64,000 bases of DNA from DATAAP01 sp041690495 (GCA_041690495.1 JAWLHE010000013.1:1-64000), one strand, 5' to 3'; counted from the stretch's first letter, positions 53,250-63,495 are shown. The notes: generated by a model from the letters alone, not told the origin. Translations and numbers: made by a program.

Positions 53250-53737
53250 GACGCGTCCTCGCTGCGATCCTCGGGCAATATGCGGACAGGATACGGCTTC
53301 CAGTCGGTGGTGCGGAATGCCAGCTCGCGGAACTGGCGGCCGCCATGGTCGAGAATGTGGGCGCTGACATGCACCGCCTGGGGCGGCGCGTCGCCGCCGC
53401 CGGCGACGCTGACGATGAACCAGACCAGCTCCTCGCCCCATGCCGCCTCGAGATCGACCGCCGAAGGCTGCGCCGAGGCGTCGGGATGCGAATGGTAGAG
53501 GCCGACGACGCGCGTCGGCCCGCCGCGATGCGCGCGCGTCACGTCGACCCAGAGCTGCGGGTCGATCTCGAAGCGGTCGCGCGCCTTGCCGAGATTGCGG
53601 CTCGGCACCGCGCGGTTGATCTCGATGTCGCCGTTCTTGTGCTGGACGCCGAGCAGCAGGCCGCAGCATTCGCCGGGATAGACCGCCTCGGCGGCGTCGG
53701 CGATCCGGCGCAGCTCGGCCCGGCCGATCAGGATCAC
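53246..53737 (-). CDS. JAMM/MPN metallopeptidase (M67 family)
   Basis: The 163-residue protein has a complete JAMM zinc site: a Glu in YPGECCGLLLG near residue 25 and HSHPDASAQPSAVD near residue 75 (H-x-H-x7-S-x2-D). Such proteins remove ubiquitin-like or sulfur-carrier proteins from their targets, or release cysteine from them. No ThiS/MoaD-like or E1-like gene is adjacent here. A GTG start is fixed by a 4-base overlap with the membrane-protein gene upstream (GTGA). Confidence 0.88.
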   Translation of the reverse strand: MILIGRAELRRIADAAEAVYPGECCGLLLGVQHKNGDIEINRAVPSRNLGKARDRFEIDPQLWVDVTRAHRGGPTRVVGLYHSHPDASAQPSAVDLEAAWGEELVWFIVSVAGGGDAPPQAVHVSAHILDHGGRQFRELAFRTTDWKPYPVRILPEDRSEDAS

Positions 53738-54084
53738 GGCTTCGCCTCGACGGCAACCGTGCCGAGCAGGATGCCGCGGCCCGGATCGATCACCAGCAGG
53801 CGCTCGTCGCGGCGCTCCTCGCCGGTCGCCACGTGCAGCACGACCAGATCGCCGGCGCTGGTGACGCCGAGCACGCGCGTGCCCGCCGGCTGGCCGAGCG
53901 CCAGCGTCTCCCACGGCGCATGGTCGGCGACGGCCCCGGGCGGCGTTGCCAGCGGCGCCTGCGCGGGCGGCTCCTGCGGCCCGGCCAGCCGCTCGGCCTG
54001 GCGCAGGATGCCCCAGATCAGGCCGGCAAAGCCGAGCAGCAGCAGGATGGTGAGAACGACGACGAGGGCCTTGAGTGCGCGCAT
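53734..54084 (-). CDS. Small membrane-anchored hypothetical protein
   Basis: The 116-residue protein has one N-terminal membrane helix (about residues 5-27, ALVVVLTILLLLGFAGLIWG) and a C-terminal domain with beta character (LGVTSAGDLVVLHVATG, LLVIDPGRGILLG). There is no recognised family. It is the first gene of a three-gene run with the JAMM protease and threonine aldolase, all with 4-base overlaps, so the three are co-translated. Confidence 0.7.
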   Translation of the reverse strand: MRALKALVVVLTILLLLGFAGLIWGILRQAERLAGPQEPPAQAPLATPPGAVADHAPWETLALGQPAGTRVLGVTSAGDLVVLHVATGEERRDERLLVIDPGRGILLGTVAVEAKP

Positions 54085-54153
54085 CTTCGATGGTCAGCAG
54101 CTTCGCCGGTGGTGTAACAGAAATTCGAGATTCAGGGTACGAGGGCGAATGCC

Positions 54154-55152
54154 GTGGCCGGGACCCAGCCAATCCACGTGACGATCGACGAATCGCAGGC
54201 CGGCGAGCGGCTCGACCGCGCGCTCCTGGCGGCGCTTGCCGGCGGCGTGCCTGCCCTGTCGCGAACGCGCGTCAAGGGGCTGATCGAATCCGGCGCCGTC
54301 GAGCTCGCGGCGGATCCGGCCCGTTTCGAAGCGGTAACCGACCCGTCGCGGCGCGTCCGGCCGGGACAAACTTTCGCCATCAAGATTCCCGAAGCTCGAC
54401 CGCTCGATGTCGAGGCGCAGGAGATCCCGCTCGACATCGTGTATGAGGATGCGGACGTGATCGTCGTCGACAAGCCTGCGGGCATGGTCGTCCACCCCGC
54501 CCCCGGCAACCCGGACCGTACGCTTGTCAATGCGCTGATCGCGCATTGCGGTGCCTCGCTCAAGGGGATCGGCGGCGTGCAGCGGCCCGGCATCGTGCAC
54601 CGGCTCGACAAGGGCACAAGCGGTCTGATGGTCGCGGCCAAGACCGAGGAAGCGCACCAGTCGCTGGTGGCGCAGTTCGCCGCACGCAAGGTCGAGCGCA
54701 TCTATGCGGCCCTGGTGTGGGGCGTGCCGCAGCCGCGGCAGGGCGAAATCCGCGGCGCGATCGGCCGCAGCCGCAGCGACCGCAAGAAGATGGCGGTGCT
54801 GAAGTCGGGCGGACGTCCGGCCCTGACCCGATATGCCGTGAAGCGCGTTTATATGGAGGGTGCCATCAGCCTGCTCGACTGCCGTCTCGCCACCGGCCGC
54901 ACGCATCAGATTCGCGTGCACCTGACCGAGATCGGCCACCCGCTGGTCGGCGATCCGGTCTACGGCCGCGTCCGGGCGCGCAGACGCGCCCTGCCGCCGC
55001 AGGCGGCCGCCGCGGTTGAAGGATTCGGCCGACAGGCGCTCGACGCCTATGTGCTTGGCTTTTTGCACCCGCGAACGGGCGAGGCCTTGAAGTTTGAAAA
55101 GAAATTACCACATGACTTCAACACACTAGTGACTACACTAGAAAGTGTTTAA
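54154..55152 (+). CDS. rluD: RluA-family 23S rRNA pseudouridine synthase (RluD-like)
   Basis: The 332-residue protein has an N-terminal S4 domain (about residues 10-75) and the RluA-family catalytic domain with HRLDKGTSGLMVAAKT (catalytic Asp near residue 151) and LATGRTHQIRVHL near residue 250. RluD modifies 23S rRNA helix 69 and helps ribosome assembly. The GTG start at 54154 fits the family N-terminus and follows a purine-rich GAGGG. It is followed by rpoH in the same direction. Confidence 0.92.
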   Translation: MAGTQPIHVTIDESQAGERLDRALLAALAGGVPALSRTRVKGLIESGAVELAADPARFEAVTDPSRRVRPGQTFAIKIPEARPLDVEAQEIPLDIVYEDADVIVVDKPAGMVVHPAPGNPDRTLVNALIAHCGASLKGIGGVQRPGIVHRLDKGTSGLMVAAKTEEAHQSLVAQFAARKVERIYAALVWGVPQPRQGEIRGAIGRSRSDRKKMAVLKSGGRPALTRYAVKRVYMEGAISLLDCRLATGRTHQIRVHLTEIGHPLVGDPVYGRVRARRRALPPQAAAAVEGFGRQALDAYVLGFLHPRTGEALKFEKKLPHDFNTLVTTLESV

Positions 55153-55277
55153 CTCAGGGTGGGAAACTTTCCGCAATTGGCGTATTATCCAACGGACATG
55201 GGGCGGCAGGCTGCCGCATCGCTCTGAAAATGCATGACGCCAGCGTGGATACAAAGGTGAAGGGACAGGCAAAGAGA

Positions 55278-56177
55278 ATGGCTTCGACACTTCCAGCTCT
55301 CAGCGGTGAAGGGAACCTCGGGCGGTATCTGCAGGAGATCCGCAAGTTCCCGATGCTTGAGCCTGAGGAGGAGTACATGCTTGCCAAGAGCTGGCGCGAG
55401 CACGGCGACAGCGAGGCGGCGCATCGGCTCGTCACCAGCCATCTGCGTCTCGTGGCCAAGATCGCGATGGGCTATCGCGGCTACGGCCTGCCGCTGTCCG
55501 AGCTGATCTCCGAAGGCAATGTCGGCATGATGCAGGCGGTCAAGCGCTTCGACCCGGAGCGCGGCTTCCGGCTTGCCACCTATGCGATGTGGTGGATCCG
55601 CGCCGCGATCCAGGAATACATCCTGCACTCGTGGTCACTGGTGAAGATGGGCACGACGGCGGCGCAGAAGAAGCTGTTCTTCAACCTGCGCAAGATCAAG
55701 AGCCAGATGAAGGCGATCGAGGAAGGCGAACTGCCGCCCGACACCGTCAAGGCGATCGCCAAGCAGCTCGACGTGCCGGAGCAGGACGTCATCCAGATGA
55801 ACCGGCGGCTGGCGAGCGGCGACCATTCGCTCAACGCGCCGCTCCGCGAGGAAGGCGAAGGCGAGTGGCAGGACTGGCTGGTCGATGAATCGGACAGCCA
55901 GGAGACGAAGCTCGGCGAGAGCGAGGAGCTCAAGCGGCGCCAGCGCATGCTGAGCCAGGCAATGCGCGGACTGAACGAGCGCGAGCGCTATATCCTGACG
56001 GAGCGCCGGCTGCGCGACGATCCGACCACGCTCGAGGACCTGTCGCAGAAGTACGGCATCAGCCGCGAGCGCGTGCGCCAGATCGAGGTGCGCGCCTTCG
56101 AGAAGCTGCAGAAGTCGATGAAGACCCAGGTCGCCGAGCAGACCAAGAGCGAGGCCGCCGCGCAAACGCGGCACTGA
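55278..56177 (+). CDS. rpoH: Heat-shock sigma factor RpoH
   Basis: The 299-residue sigma-70-family protein lacks region 1.1. Region 2 has LISEGNVGMMQAVKRFDPE and LATYAMWWIRAAIQEYIL. The QKKLFFNLRKIK RpoH box near residue 145, characteristic of sigma-32, follows, and region 4 has GISRERVRQIEVRAFEKL. It directs RNA polymerase to heat-shock promoters. The ATG at 55278 matches alphaproteobacterial RpoH N-termini; an earlier in-frame ATG at 55230 is less likely. It ends at a strong terminator. Confidence 0.96.
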   Translation: MASTLPALSGEGNLGRYLQEIRKFPMLEPEEEYMLAKSWREHGDSEAAHRLVTSHLRLVAKIAMGYRGYGLPLSELISEGNVGMMQAVKRFDPERGFRLATYAMWWIRAAIQEYILHSWSLVKMGTTAAQKKLFFNLRKIKSQMKAIEEGELPPDTVKAIAKQLDVPEQDVIQMNRRLASGDHSLNAPLREEGEGEWQDWLVDESDSQETKLGESEELKRRQRMLSQAMRGLNERERYILTERRLRDDPTTLEDLSQKYGISRERVRQIEVRAFEKLQKSMKTQVAEQTKSEAAAQTRH

Positions 56178-56194
56178 TCGCCGCGAGTTTCTCG

Positions 56195-56218
56195 CAGGGC
56201 GGGGCCATCCCCGCCCTG
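56195..56218 (+). terminator. Intrinsic terminator of rpoH
   Basis: CAGGGCGGGG and CCCCGCCCTG form a perfect 10-bp stem with a CCAT loop, followed by TTTCGTT, 17 bases after the rpoH stop codon. The convergent desaturase gene ends at 56281. Confidence 0.9.
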
Positions 56219-56280
56219 TTTCGTTCCAGCGAAGCGGCGCCGCCCGTGCGCGGGCGCGAACCTGGCCTCCCCTCACTTGG

Positions 56281-57303
56281 TCAGGTCATCCCGAAGGTCA
56301 CCATGCGGTGTCGTTCCTCGTCGTACAAGGCGAAGGACAAGGACCTGAGTCCGCTCCTGATCGTCAGCGTCTGGACGACCTGAAGCGCCGGTATCGCCTC
56401 GTGGCAGGCTTGAAGGCGATAATTCGGAATGCGCGGGTTCAGGTGGTGAACATGATGAAACCCGATATTCGCGGTGAACCACTGCAGGATTCGAGGCAGG
56501 CGCAGATGGGACGAGCCTCGCAGCGACGCGGCGTCAAAGCTCCATTGCGCCTGTCTCTGCCAGAGTGCTGTCTCAAAGCGGTGTTGCACCGAGAAGACCC
56601 ACACACCGACCACCGACGCGATCACCATGATCGGCAGCTGTACGACGAGCACGCGCTCGAATCCGAGCAGAAACCCCAATCCGCCTAGCGTCGCCGCGAT
56701 TGCCACGTTGGTCCCGTAGACAGCGAGCCGCTCGTATCGCCACGACGCCGGCGTATCGAATGGCAGGCGGTAAAGCAGCAGAAAGACCAGCGGCGGCAGC
56801 ACGATCGACGACACCAACGGATGGCGGGTCAAACGGTAGAAAAGCCGGGCCGTCGGCTTCAGCGCTCGATATTCGGACACGGTCAGGCAGGACGAGTATA
56901 TGTCGGCGCCGCTCAGCCGCCGGTCGAGATTGTTCCAGTTTGCGTGATGCCCGGCGTGCTGGCGGCGCCAGTGCGCGTACGGCGTAAGCGTGACGAGGCT
57001 GCAGATCAGGCCGAGCGCATCATTGGCGCGGCGCGATCTGAAGAACGAGCCGTGCCCGCAGTCGTGCTGAATCACGAAGATACGGACGACAAAGCCGGCG
57101 CCGAGGACGGCCAGAGACAGCGTCAACCAGTACGAGACCGCGACGCTCGAATACATCAGCGCACAGATGGCGATGAACGGAATCAGGGACGAGCCGGCCT
57201 GCCAAAGGCTTTTCCAGAGCACGGGCGCCTGGAATCGTGCTGCCGCCGTTCGCAGGTCGCTGACGTCGGGTCGTGCCACATGACGATAACGGCGTTCTTT
57301 CAT
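56281..57303 (-). CDS. Membrane fatty-acid desaturase
   Basis: The 340-residue protein has four or more membrane segments and the three histidine boxes of membrane desaturases: HDCGHGSFF near residue 90, HAGHHANW near residue 120, and HHVHHLNPRIP near residue 275. They bind a di-iron centre. The enzyme introduces a double bond into membrane acyl chains, using electrons from a reductase encoded elsewhere. It lies 61 bases downstream of a GAF histidine-kinase gene in the same direction. Confidence 0.92.
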   Translation of the reverse strand: MKERRYRHVARPDVSDLRTAAARFQAPVLWKSLWQAGSSLIPFIAICALMYSSVAVSYWLTLSLAVLGAGFVVRIFVIQHDCGHGSFFRSRRANDALGLICSLVTLTPYAHWRRQHAGHHANWNNLDRRLSGADIYSSCLTVSEYRALKPTARLFYRLTRHPLVSSIVLPPLVFLLLYRLPFDTPASWRYERLAVYGTNVAIAATLGGLGFLLGFERVLVVQLPIMVIASVVGVWVFSVQHRFETALWQRQAQWSFDAASLRGSSHLRLPRILQWFTANIGFHHVHHLNPRIPNYRLQACHEAIPALQVVQTLTIRSGLRSLSFALYDEERHRMVTFGMT

Positions 57304-57364
57304 TCTGGCTTTCCGGCAACGCTATCGTGACGCAAAAAAGCTGTACACTCATCTGAGCAAGTCT

Positions 57365-58522
57365 TCAGTTGTGCGTTGGAAACTCGACGATCACTGTCGT
57401 TCCCCCGAAGGCGCCCGCGCTGCGCATGATCGTTCCACCGATGCTTCGTGCAAGCGAATTCATGATGTCGGTGCCGGACGCGCCGCGAGTGCATCTGGAA
57501 GGACCGACTCCGTCGTCGAGAACGGAGACCCGCGCGCGCTTCTCAGAAATGAGATTCAACCTGACATGAATTCTGCCGTGCCCGTGCGGAAAGGCGTGCT
57601 TCAGGCAGTTCGTGACCGCCTCGTTCACGATGAGACCGATCGGCAGCGCCGTGCCGTGATCGGCCTTCACGGGAAGCAACTCCGTCTCCATCCGGATCCC
57701 CGGCGGCGTCATGATGTCCGCGCACAAACCGGCAAGATAGATATCCAGGTCGGCATTGCCGCCTAACCTCGCATCGTCCAGGCGGGCGTGAGCCTTGCCG
57801 ATCGCGACAACGCGCCGCGTCACGCGCTCCAGCGCCGCAAGGACCGACCGCTCCTTCGTCTCCCGCACCTCGGCGTTGAGCGTCGATAGGATTGTCTGCA
57901 GGCCATTGGCCATTCGGTGCCGCATCTCGCACAGCATGGTGGTGTGCTCGGCCGCGCTCGCCGCGCCCAATTTCCTGACGGCCGCAATGTCAGCCGCCGC
58001 ACTCGCCCGCATCACCGCCAGGCCGATCAGATTGGCGATTGCACGCAGAAAAAATTCGGAGTCGGCCGGAAACCGCCGGCCTGTTTCGCTTTCGACCTCG
58101 AGCGAACCGAAGATGCCGTTGCTGATCCTGATAGGCACATAGAGCGGCGACGCGATACCGTGCCTGGTCAGGACTTCATCGGCCATGCCCTGCCCCTCCT
58201 CGGAAAGGTCTTCCGCGTACACCGGCAGACCTGTCCTGAAGCTGCGGCCTGCCGGCGAATTCGCCGCCGTGCGCTCCGGCGATCCGACCGTGCCGGTCCG
58301 ACAGCCGGTTGCCGCGCAGACCAGCATGTCGTTGAATTCGGGCCGGTATCTCATCAACCTGCAGCGCTCGGCACCGGTGCCTTCTGCAGTCTTGACGACC
58401 GCATCGTCGAAGACATCCTGGAGAGTCGCCGTGTTCAGGACCGTGTCGCCGAATTCGACAATCAGCGCGTGGCGCTTCAGATGGCCATGCGCGAGCGTAT
58501 CGGGATGGTCAGCGGCCGCCAT
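57365..58522 (-). CDS. GAF-domain sensor histidine kinase (HisKA_2 type)
   Basis: The 385-residue soluble protein has a GAF domain (about residues 30-180, with GIASPLYVPIRISNGIFGSLEVES) and a HisKA_2/HATPase core: H box EMRHRMANGLQTI (His202), VNEAVTNCLKHAF (N box) and a short ATP lid. The same kinase family includes blue-light and general stress sensors. GAF domains bind small molecules, haem or bilins; no chromophore Cys can be assigned. A fatty-acid desaturase gene follows 61 bases downstream. Confidence 0.9.
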   Translation of the reverse strand: MAAADHPDTLAHGHLKRHALIVEFGDTVLNTATLQDVFDDAVVKTAEGTGAERCRLMRYRPEFNDMLVCAATGCRTGTVGSPERTAANSPAGRSFRTGLPVYAEDLSEEGQGMADEVLTRHGIASPLYVPIRISNGIFGSLEVESETGRRFPADSEFFLRAIANLIGLAVMRASAAADIAAVRKLGAASAAEHTTMLCEMRHRMANGLQTILSTLNAEVRETKERSVLAALERVTRRVVAIGKAHARLDDARLGGNADLDIYLAGLCADIMTPPGIRMETELLPVKADHGTALPIGLIVNEAVTNCLKHAFPHGHGRIHVRLNLISEKRARVSVLDDGVGPSRCTRGASGTDIMNSLARSIGGTIMRSAGAFGGTTVIVEFPTHN

Positions 58523-58567
58523 AAAGCGCCCCTCCCCCTTTTAACGCAGAAACTAAGTCATACTTGT

Positions 58568-58603
58568 GGTAGCGATGGGTCTATTGGTAGCGACGGGTCT
58601 ATC
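58568..58603. repeat. 18-bp tandem direct repeat in the divergent control region
   Basis: GGTAGCGATGGGTCTATT and GGTAGCGACGGGTCTATC lie directly head to tail and differ at two positions. They sit in the 245-base gap between the divergent GAF kinase gene and the Crp/Fnr-family gene. Two copies at 18-bp spacing put them nearly on one face of the helix less two bases, which suits a pair of protein sites. Confidence 0.55.
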
Positions 58604-58767
58604 CTGCGTGTGCAGGCCGAGATCGAAAATGGCGCCACAGCCAGTCGCGTATGCGGCGCAAGACCAACTATAGCACACGGGCCCAAAGCAGTTAGTCAAA
58701 TTAGTTTAAGTGGTCAAGCATAGCGCTGGCACGCCGCCGATCTGCCGGCGCGTCAAGGAAGCCATTC

Positions 58768-59532
58768 ATGCAATTCCACAACTCAAGAGAAGCGATCACC
58801 TGCCGCGCTTGTCCATTGCGCCTGTCGGGCGCGTTCGCGCCGGTCAGCCGGTCGGAAATTGCGGCATTGCAGGCCTACAAGACCGGCCACCTGGAATTCG
58901 CCGCCGGTCGCGACATGCTGCCGCGCGTCGGCAAAGGGCATTTCTACACGCTCTTCAGCGGCTGGGCATTCCGCTACGCTCTGGTCGATGGTGGGGAGCG
59001 GCAGATCCTGAATTTCCTGCTGCCGGGCGATCTGTTCGGATTCGAGCGCGTGTTCGGCGCACCGCCGCATTACGGCGTCTTGAGCGCCACGGTCGCCGAG
59101 CTATGCGTCTTCCCCGCTGCCGGGTTCGCCAAGTTCGCGGAAGCCAATCCACGGCTCGCAATGGAGATCGCGCGGCTTGCCTACAGCGATGCGCGCCTTG
59201 CCGACCTTCGTATGACGACGCTTGGGCGGCGGCCGGCCGACGCGCGCACGGCCGCCCTGTTCATCGAGCTCTATGACCGGATGGTCGATCGCAGGATGAT
59301 CCACGGCGAGGCGATCAGGGTGCCGGTCACGCACGAACAGCTCGCCGATGCGCTTGGCCTGACCTCGGTCTATGTCAGCCGCACGCTGCAGCTTCTGGAC
59401 CGGCAGGGGCTGGCGCATTTCGAGCGCGGCACACTGGTGATCCGCGATCTGAGCGGCCTGCGTGCGCTCGCGGGCGCGAACGGCACCGGCAATGGCGACG
59501 GCAACGGCCGATCGCTGCCTCCGCTGCTGTAA
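58768..59532 (+). CDS. Crp/Fnr-family transcription regulator
   Basis: The 254-residue protein has a cyclic-nucleotide-binding-like beta-roll (about residues 25-150, with GGERQILNFLLPGDLFGFE), a dimerisation helix, and a winged HTH with VTHEQLADALGLTSVYVSRTLQLL near residue 195. An N-terminal CRACPLR pair and one further Cys (ELCVF) recall Fnr, but the four-cysteine set of a Fe-S Fnr is incomplete, so it is better called Crp/Fnr-like. AAGGAAG precedes the ATG. The C-terminus is Gly/Asn-rich. Confidence 0.9.
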   Translation: MQFHNSREAITCRACPLRLSGAFAPVSRSEIAALQAYKTGHLEFAAGRDMLPRVGKGHFYTLFSGWAFRYALVDGGERQILNFLLPGDLFGFERVFGAPPHYGVLSATVAELCVFPAAGFAKFAEANPRLAMEIARLAYSDARLADLRMTTLGRRPADARTAALFIELYDRMVDRRMIHGEAIRVPVTHEQLADALGLTSVYVSRTLQLLDRQGLAHFERGTLVIRDLSGLRALAGANGTGNGDGNGRSLPPLL

Positions 59533-59555
59533 AGCCCCACGCGCCCCGCCGCAGG

Positions 59556-60848
<1,293 letters not shown>

Positions 60849-60890
60849 GGTCAGTCTTCCTTGGTCGAGAGATGAGCGAGGACGGTCATG

Positions 60891-62045
60891 TCAGCCGATC
60901 GCGACCGGCCGGCCGTCCTCGAGCAGATGCGTGCAGCGCAGCCGCGCCGCCTCGGCACGGGCGTCGCGCTCCGCGATCAGCCCGGCGACGGTGATCCAGC
61001 CCTGGGCCCGCAACCGCGCGGCCTCGGCCGGCGCGGTGCCGGACGGGACGTAAAGACGCCGCTCGGGTGTTGCGTCGGGCGATGCGTGGATGACGGTATC
61101 GGTAAACAGCGTGAACCCCGTTGCGGCCTCGCCGCCCTCGGGCGAATACGCATCGCCCGCCATGTAGCGCCCGCCGCGTCCGAGCTCGCCGCGCACGCTG
61201 CGCGCGAACAGGGTGAAGCACAACCCGGTGTGATATTCGAAGCCGCGCATCTCGACGGGATCGATGCTCAGGCGGAGATCCGGCATCCCCGCCTTGACCA
61301 GCGCAACAGCCTCGGCGAGACGGCCCGCCTCCGCGGCTGCGTCCGCGGGCAAGGCGAGCTTTCCGATTGCGGCGAGCGCCCTGTCGGCCGGCCCTGCCGC
61401 GGCAAGGAGTCCCGCGAGCGTCGATCCCGCCGCTCCCGCGAGTGCGGTGACCGCCGCGCTGTCCTTGCGGTCGAGCGCATCGCGCAGGCGCTTGGGCGCG
61501 GGCGCCATGCCGTGCGCCGCGAGCACCGCCGGCACCAGCTTCGGCGACGACAGGTCGATCGTGAAGTCGGGGACGCCCACCGCGGTCAGGGCGGCAGCGG
61601 CGAGCAGCACGGCCTCGGCATCCGCGGTCGCCGCATCGCAGCCGATCAGTTCGGCGCCGACCTGGCCGAACTGGCGTTCGGGCCGCAGGTCGTCGCCCTT
61701 CACGCGCAGCACCTGGCCCGCATACGACAGACGCAGCGGCCGCGGCAGCGCCTTGAGGCGCGTCGCCGCGATGCGCGCGACCTGCAGCGTCATGTCGGCG
61801 CGCAGCCCCATCATGCGCTGCGAGACCGGATCCATCAGGCGGAACGTATGCTGCGCCATCGACGCGCCGGAGTCGGCGAGCAGGCTGTCCTCGAACTCCA
61901 CCAGCGGCGGCTTGACGCGCTCGTAGCCATGCGCGGCCAGCGTGCCCATGAGGCGCGCGACGACGCGCGCCTCGGTTTCCGCTTCAGGCGGCAGGATGTC
62001 GCGCAGTCCCGCCGGCAGGAGGGCGCGTTGGGCAAAATCGTTCAT
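60891..62045 (-). CDS. hisZ: ATP phosphoribosyltransferase regulatory subunit HisZ
   Basis: The 384-residue protein is a HisRS-like paralogue with LLPAGLRDILPPEAE, LRADMTLQVARIAATRL and a class II aminoacyl-tRNA synthetase-like core. It lacks the C-terminal anticodon-binding domain of HisRS, which suits HisZ. HisZ forms a complex with short-form HisG in the first step of histidine biosynthesis. It lies 42 bases upstream of purA. The frame is open for 45 codons upstream, without family features. Confidence 0.93.
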   Translation of the reverse strand: MNDFAQRALLPAGLRDILPPEAETEARVVARLMGTLAAHGYERVKPPLVEFEDSLLADSGASMAQHTFRLMDPVSQRMMGLRADMTLQVARIAATRLKALPRPLRLSYAGQVLRVKGDDLRPERQFGQVGAELIGCDAATADAEAVLLAAAALTAVGVPDFTIDLSSPKLVPAVLAAHGMAPAPKRLRDALDRKDSAAVTALAGAAGSTLAGLLAAAGPADRALAAIGKLALPADAAAEAGRLAEAVALVKAGMPDLRLSIDPVEMRGFEYHTGLCFTLFARSVRGELGRGGRYMAGDAYSPEGGEAATGFTLFTDTVIHASPDATPERRLYVPSGTAPAEAARLRAQGWITVAGLIAERDARAEAARLRCTHLLEDGRPVAIG

Positions 62046-62305
62046 ATCGCTTTCAGGCCGGAAAGAGGGTCCCTCGTCCGGGCGCCTTGGTAACGGCTTT
62101 GAAAGTCGAGGGCAAAGCCTATTTGCGTGATCGGGCGGCCATCCGGCCGCGTCGTCCGCGCCATGTCGCCGGGTGCGCATTGCGATCTCATTATGAAACT
62201 ATCTGTTTCACTTTGGAATAGCATCGATGCGCTGGCGAAGCTCAGGGAGCCGCCGGCGCGATCTGCCATGCGCTCCCTTACCTTTCCGGGCCTGATCGGC
62301 TTCCC

Positions 62306-62512
62306 GTGGGTAAGCCCGTCTCTCTTTTTCACGTCTCGTGGATGCGCAGCGAGACAATCGCGATCGGCTCGTGGATGCCGATCAACTATCCGTTCAAGTC
62401 CATCATGCCGGGCGCGACGCTTCTGCTGCTGATCCCGGGCGCGTCCGAATTCCTCAGGAGCATCTACGCGGGCCGCCCGGAGGCGAGCGGACGTGATCCC
62501 GGATTCCGTTAG
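62306..62512 (+). pseudogene. Remnant of a TRAP transporter small permease (DctQ-type)
   Basis: The frame from about 62330 encodes IAIGSWMPINYPFKSIMPGA followed by a LLLLIPGASEFLRSIY helix. The segment WMPxxYPFKxxMPxGxxLLLLxGxxE is the usual end of a DctQ-type small permease. Only the last 50 or so residues remain and no start codon or upstream portion can be found, so it is a remnant. Confidence 0.55.
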
Positions 62513-62520
62513 TCTCGAGG

Positions 62521-62791
62521 TTCCCGGCTGCTCTCGATCGCCGTTCTGTTCGTTGCGATCTTCGTCGGATTCCCCATCGCCTTCACCCTGACCGCCGTGC
62601 CGCTGCTCTTTGGCCTCGCCGGACCGGGCGAAGCCGCCATGCATCTCATGGTGCCGAGGTCTTCTCGGCGATGCGCGACCCGACGCACGCCTCGGTTCCG
62701 TTCGTCCTGTCGATCAGCCGCCTGGCCGGGCAATGGGGGACTGACGGAGCGGCTGTCGATCGCGCTGTGGCTGCCCGGCGCTCTGCTCTAG
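62521..62791 (+). pseudogene. Frameshifted remnant of a TRAP transporter large permease (DctM-type)
   Basis: Just after the small-permease remnant one frame encodes LLSIAVLFVAIFVGFPIAFT and PLLFGLAGPG, the first helix of a DctM subunit. Near 62660 the match moves to another frame (AEVFSAMRDPTHASVPFVL), then returns near 62740 to the first frame (GNGGLTERLSIALWL) and meets a stop at 62791. The two frame changes and missing C-terminal 300 residues mark a dead gene. Confidence 0.55.
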
Positions 62792-63150
62792 TCCCGTATC
62801 GAGCGCTGGAATTCGCTGAGATGCGCTCGCATCGTGTCCGATTCCTTCTCGAGGTCCCTGAGCAGCGGCAGCAGCGCGCGATAGTGGCGCGCCAGCTTCA
62901 TGGCGAAGGCGGCGCTCTCCTCGCTGTCGGCCCACCCGAGATCTTTCACCAGCTTTTTGAGGATCTGATAGAACGCCTCGTGTTCGATGGCCTTCTCGGC
63001 GTCATCGAAGGTGCGTCCGTCGCTCGTGGTCAGGCGCAGGACCGTGCTGACAACGATCCCCTCGCGCGGTTTCGGGGGCGGCTCGCCCGACGCGTCACGG
63101 AGCTGCCCGTCACGGAATTTCGGCTCTTTGGCCAAGGTCGATTCACGCAT
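62788..63150 (-). CDS. Hypothetical protein
   Basis: The 120-residue protein is helical and not recognised. The first 30 residues are polar and Pro-rich; residues about 35-75 have a beta strand (VVSTVLRLTTSDG) followed by helices (IEHEAFYQILKKLVKDLGW). There is no signal or membrane segment. GGGAGG lies seven bases before the ATG. Its stop overlaps the end of the TRAP remnant on the other strand. Confidence 0.6.
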   Translation of the reverse strand: MRESTLAKEPKFRDGQLRDASGEPPPKPREGIVVSTVLRLTTSDGRTFDDAEKAIEHEAFYQILKKLVKDLGWADSEESAAFAMKLARHYRALLPLLRDLEKESDTMRAHLSEFQRSIRD

Positions 63151-63315
63151 CGAAGCCTCCCGGAATCGGATTGTTCCTCCGCAGCAAAGTGGCCGCGAAC
63201 ATTGTCCGAATCATGGAAGCTTGGCGCTGCCTGCTGCGGTGCACGACCACAACGATAACGATCGGGAACGGAGTTCGATTTCATGGCGGGCGGCACGTGG
63301 CACGCCGACACCGCA

Positions 63316-63495
63316 TCAGGTGCGCGTGCTGTTTACGTTCGGATCGAAGTCGCCGCGCGGCGCGCGCGACGGCTCCATGTCTTCGGGCCCGCGGCGCTCG
63401 CGGCCGCGCTCCGGGCGCGGCGGCGGCTTTTCGATCGACTCGTTGCGCGCCTTGCCGCGCTCGCGTCGCGGCCCGCGGATCTTCGGTTGAGGCAT
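63316..63495 (-). CDS. Small basic, proline-rich hypothetical protein
   Basis: The 59-residue frame starts MPQPKIRGPRRERGKARNES and is rich in Arg, Pro and Glu throughout, so it is probably disordered. No family is recognised. It lies 10 bases after the stop of another short Pro-rich frame in the same direction, and no strong ribosome-binding site is seen. It is supported only by its even use of high-GC codons. Confidence 0.4.
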   Translation of the reverse strand: MPQPKIRGPRRERGKARNESIEKPPPRPERGRERRGPEDMEPSRAPRGDFDPNVNSTRT

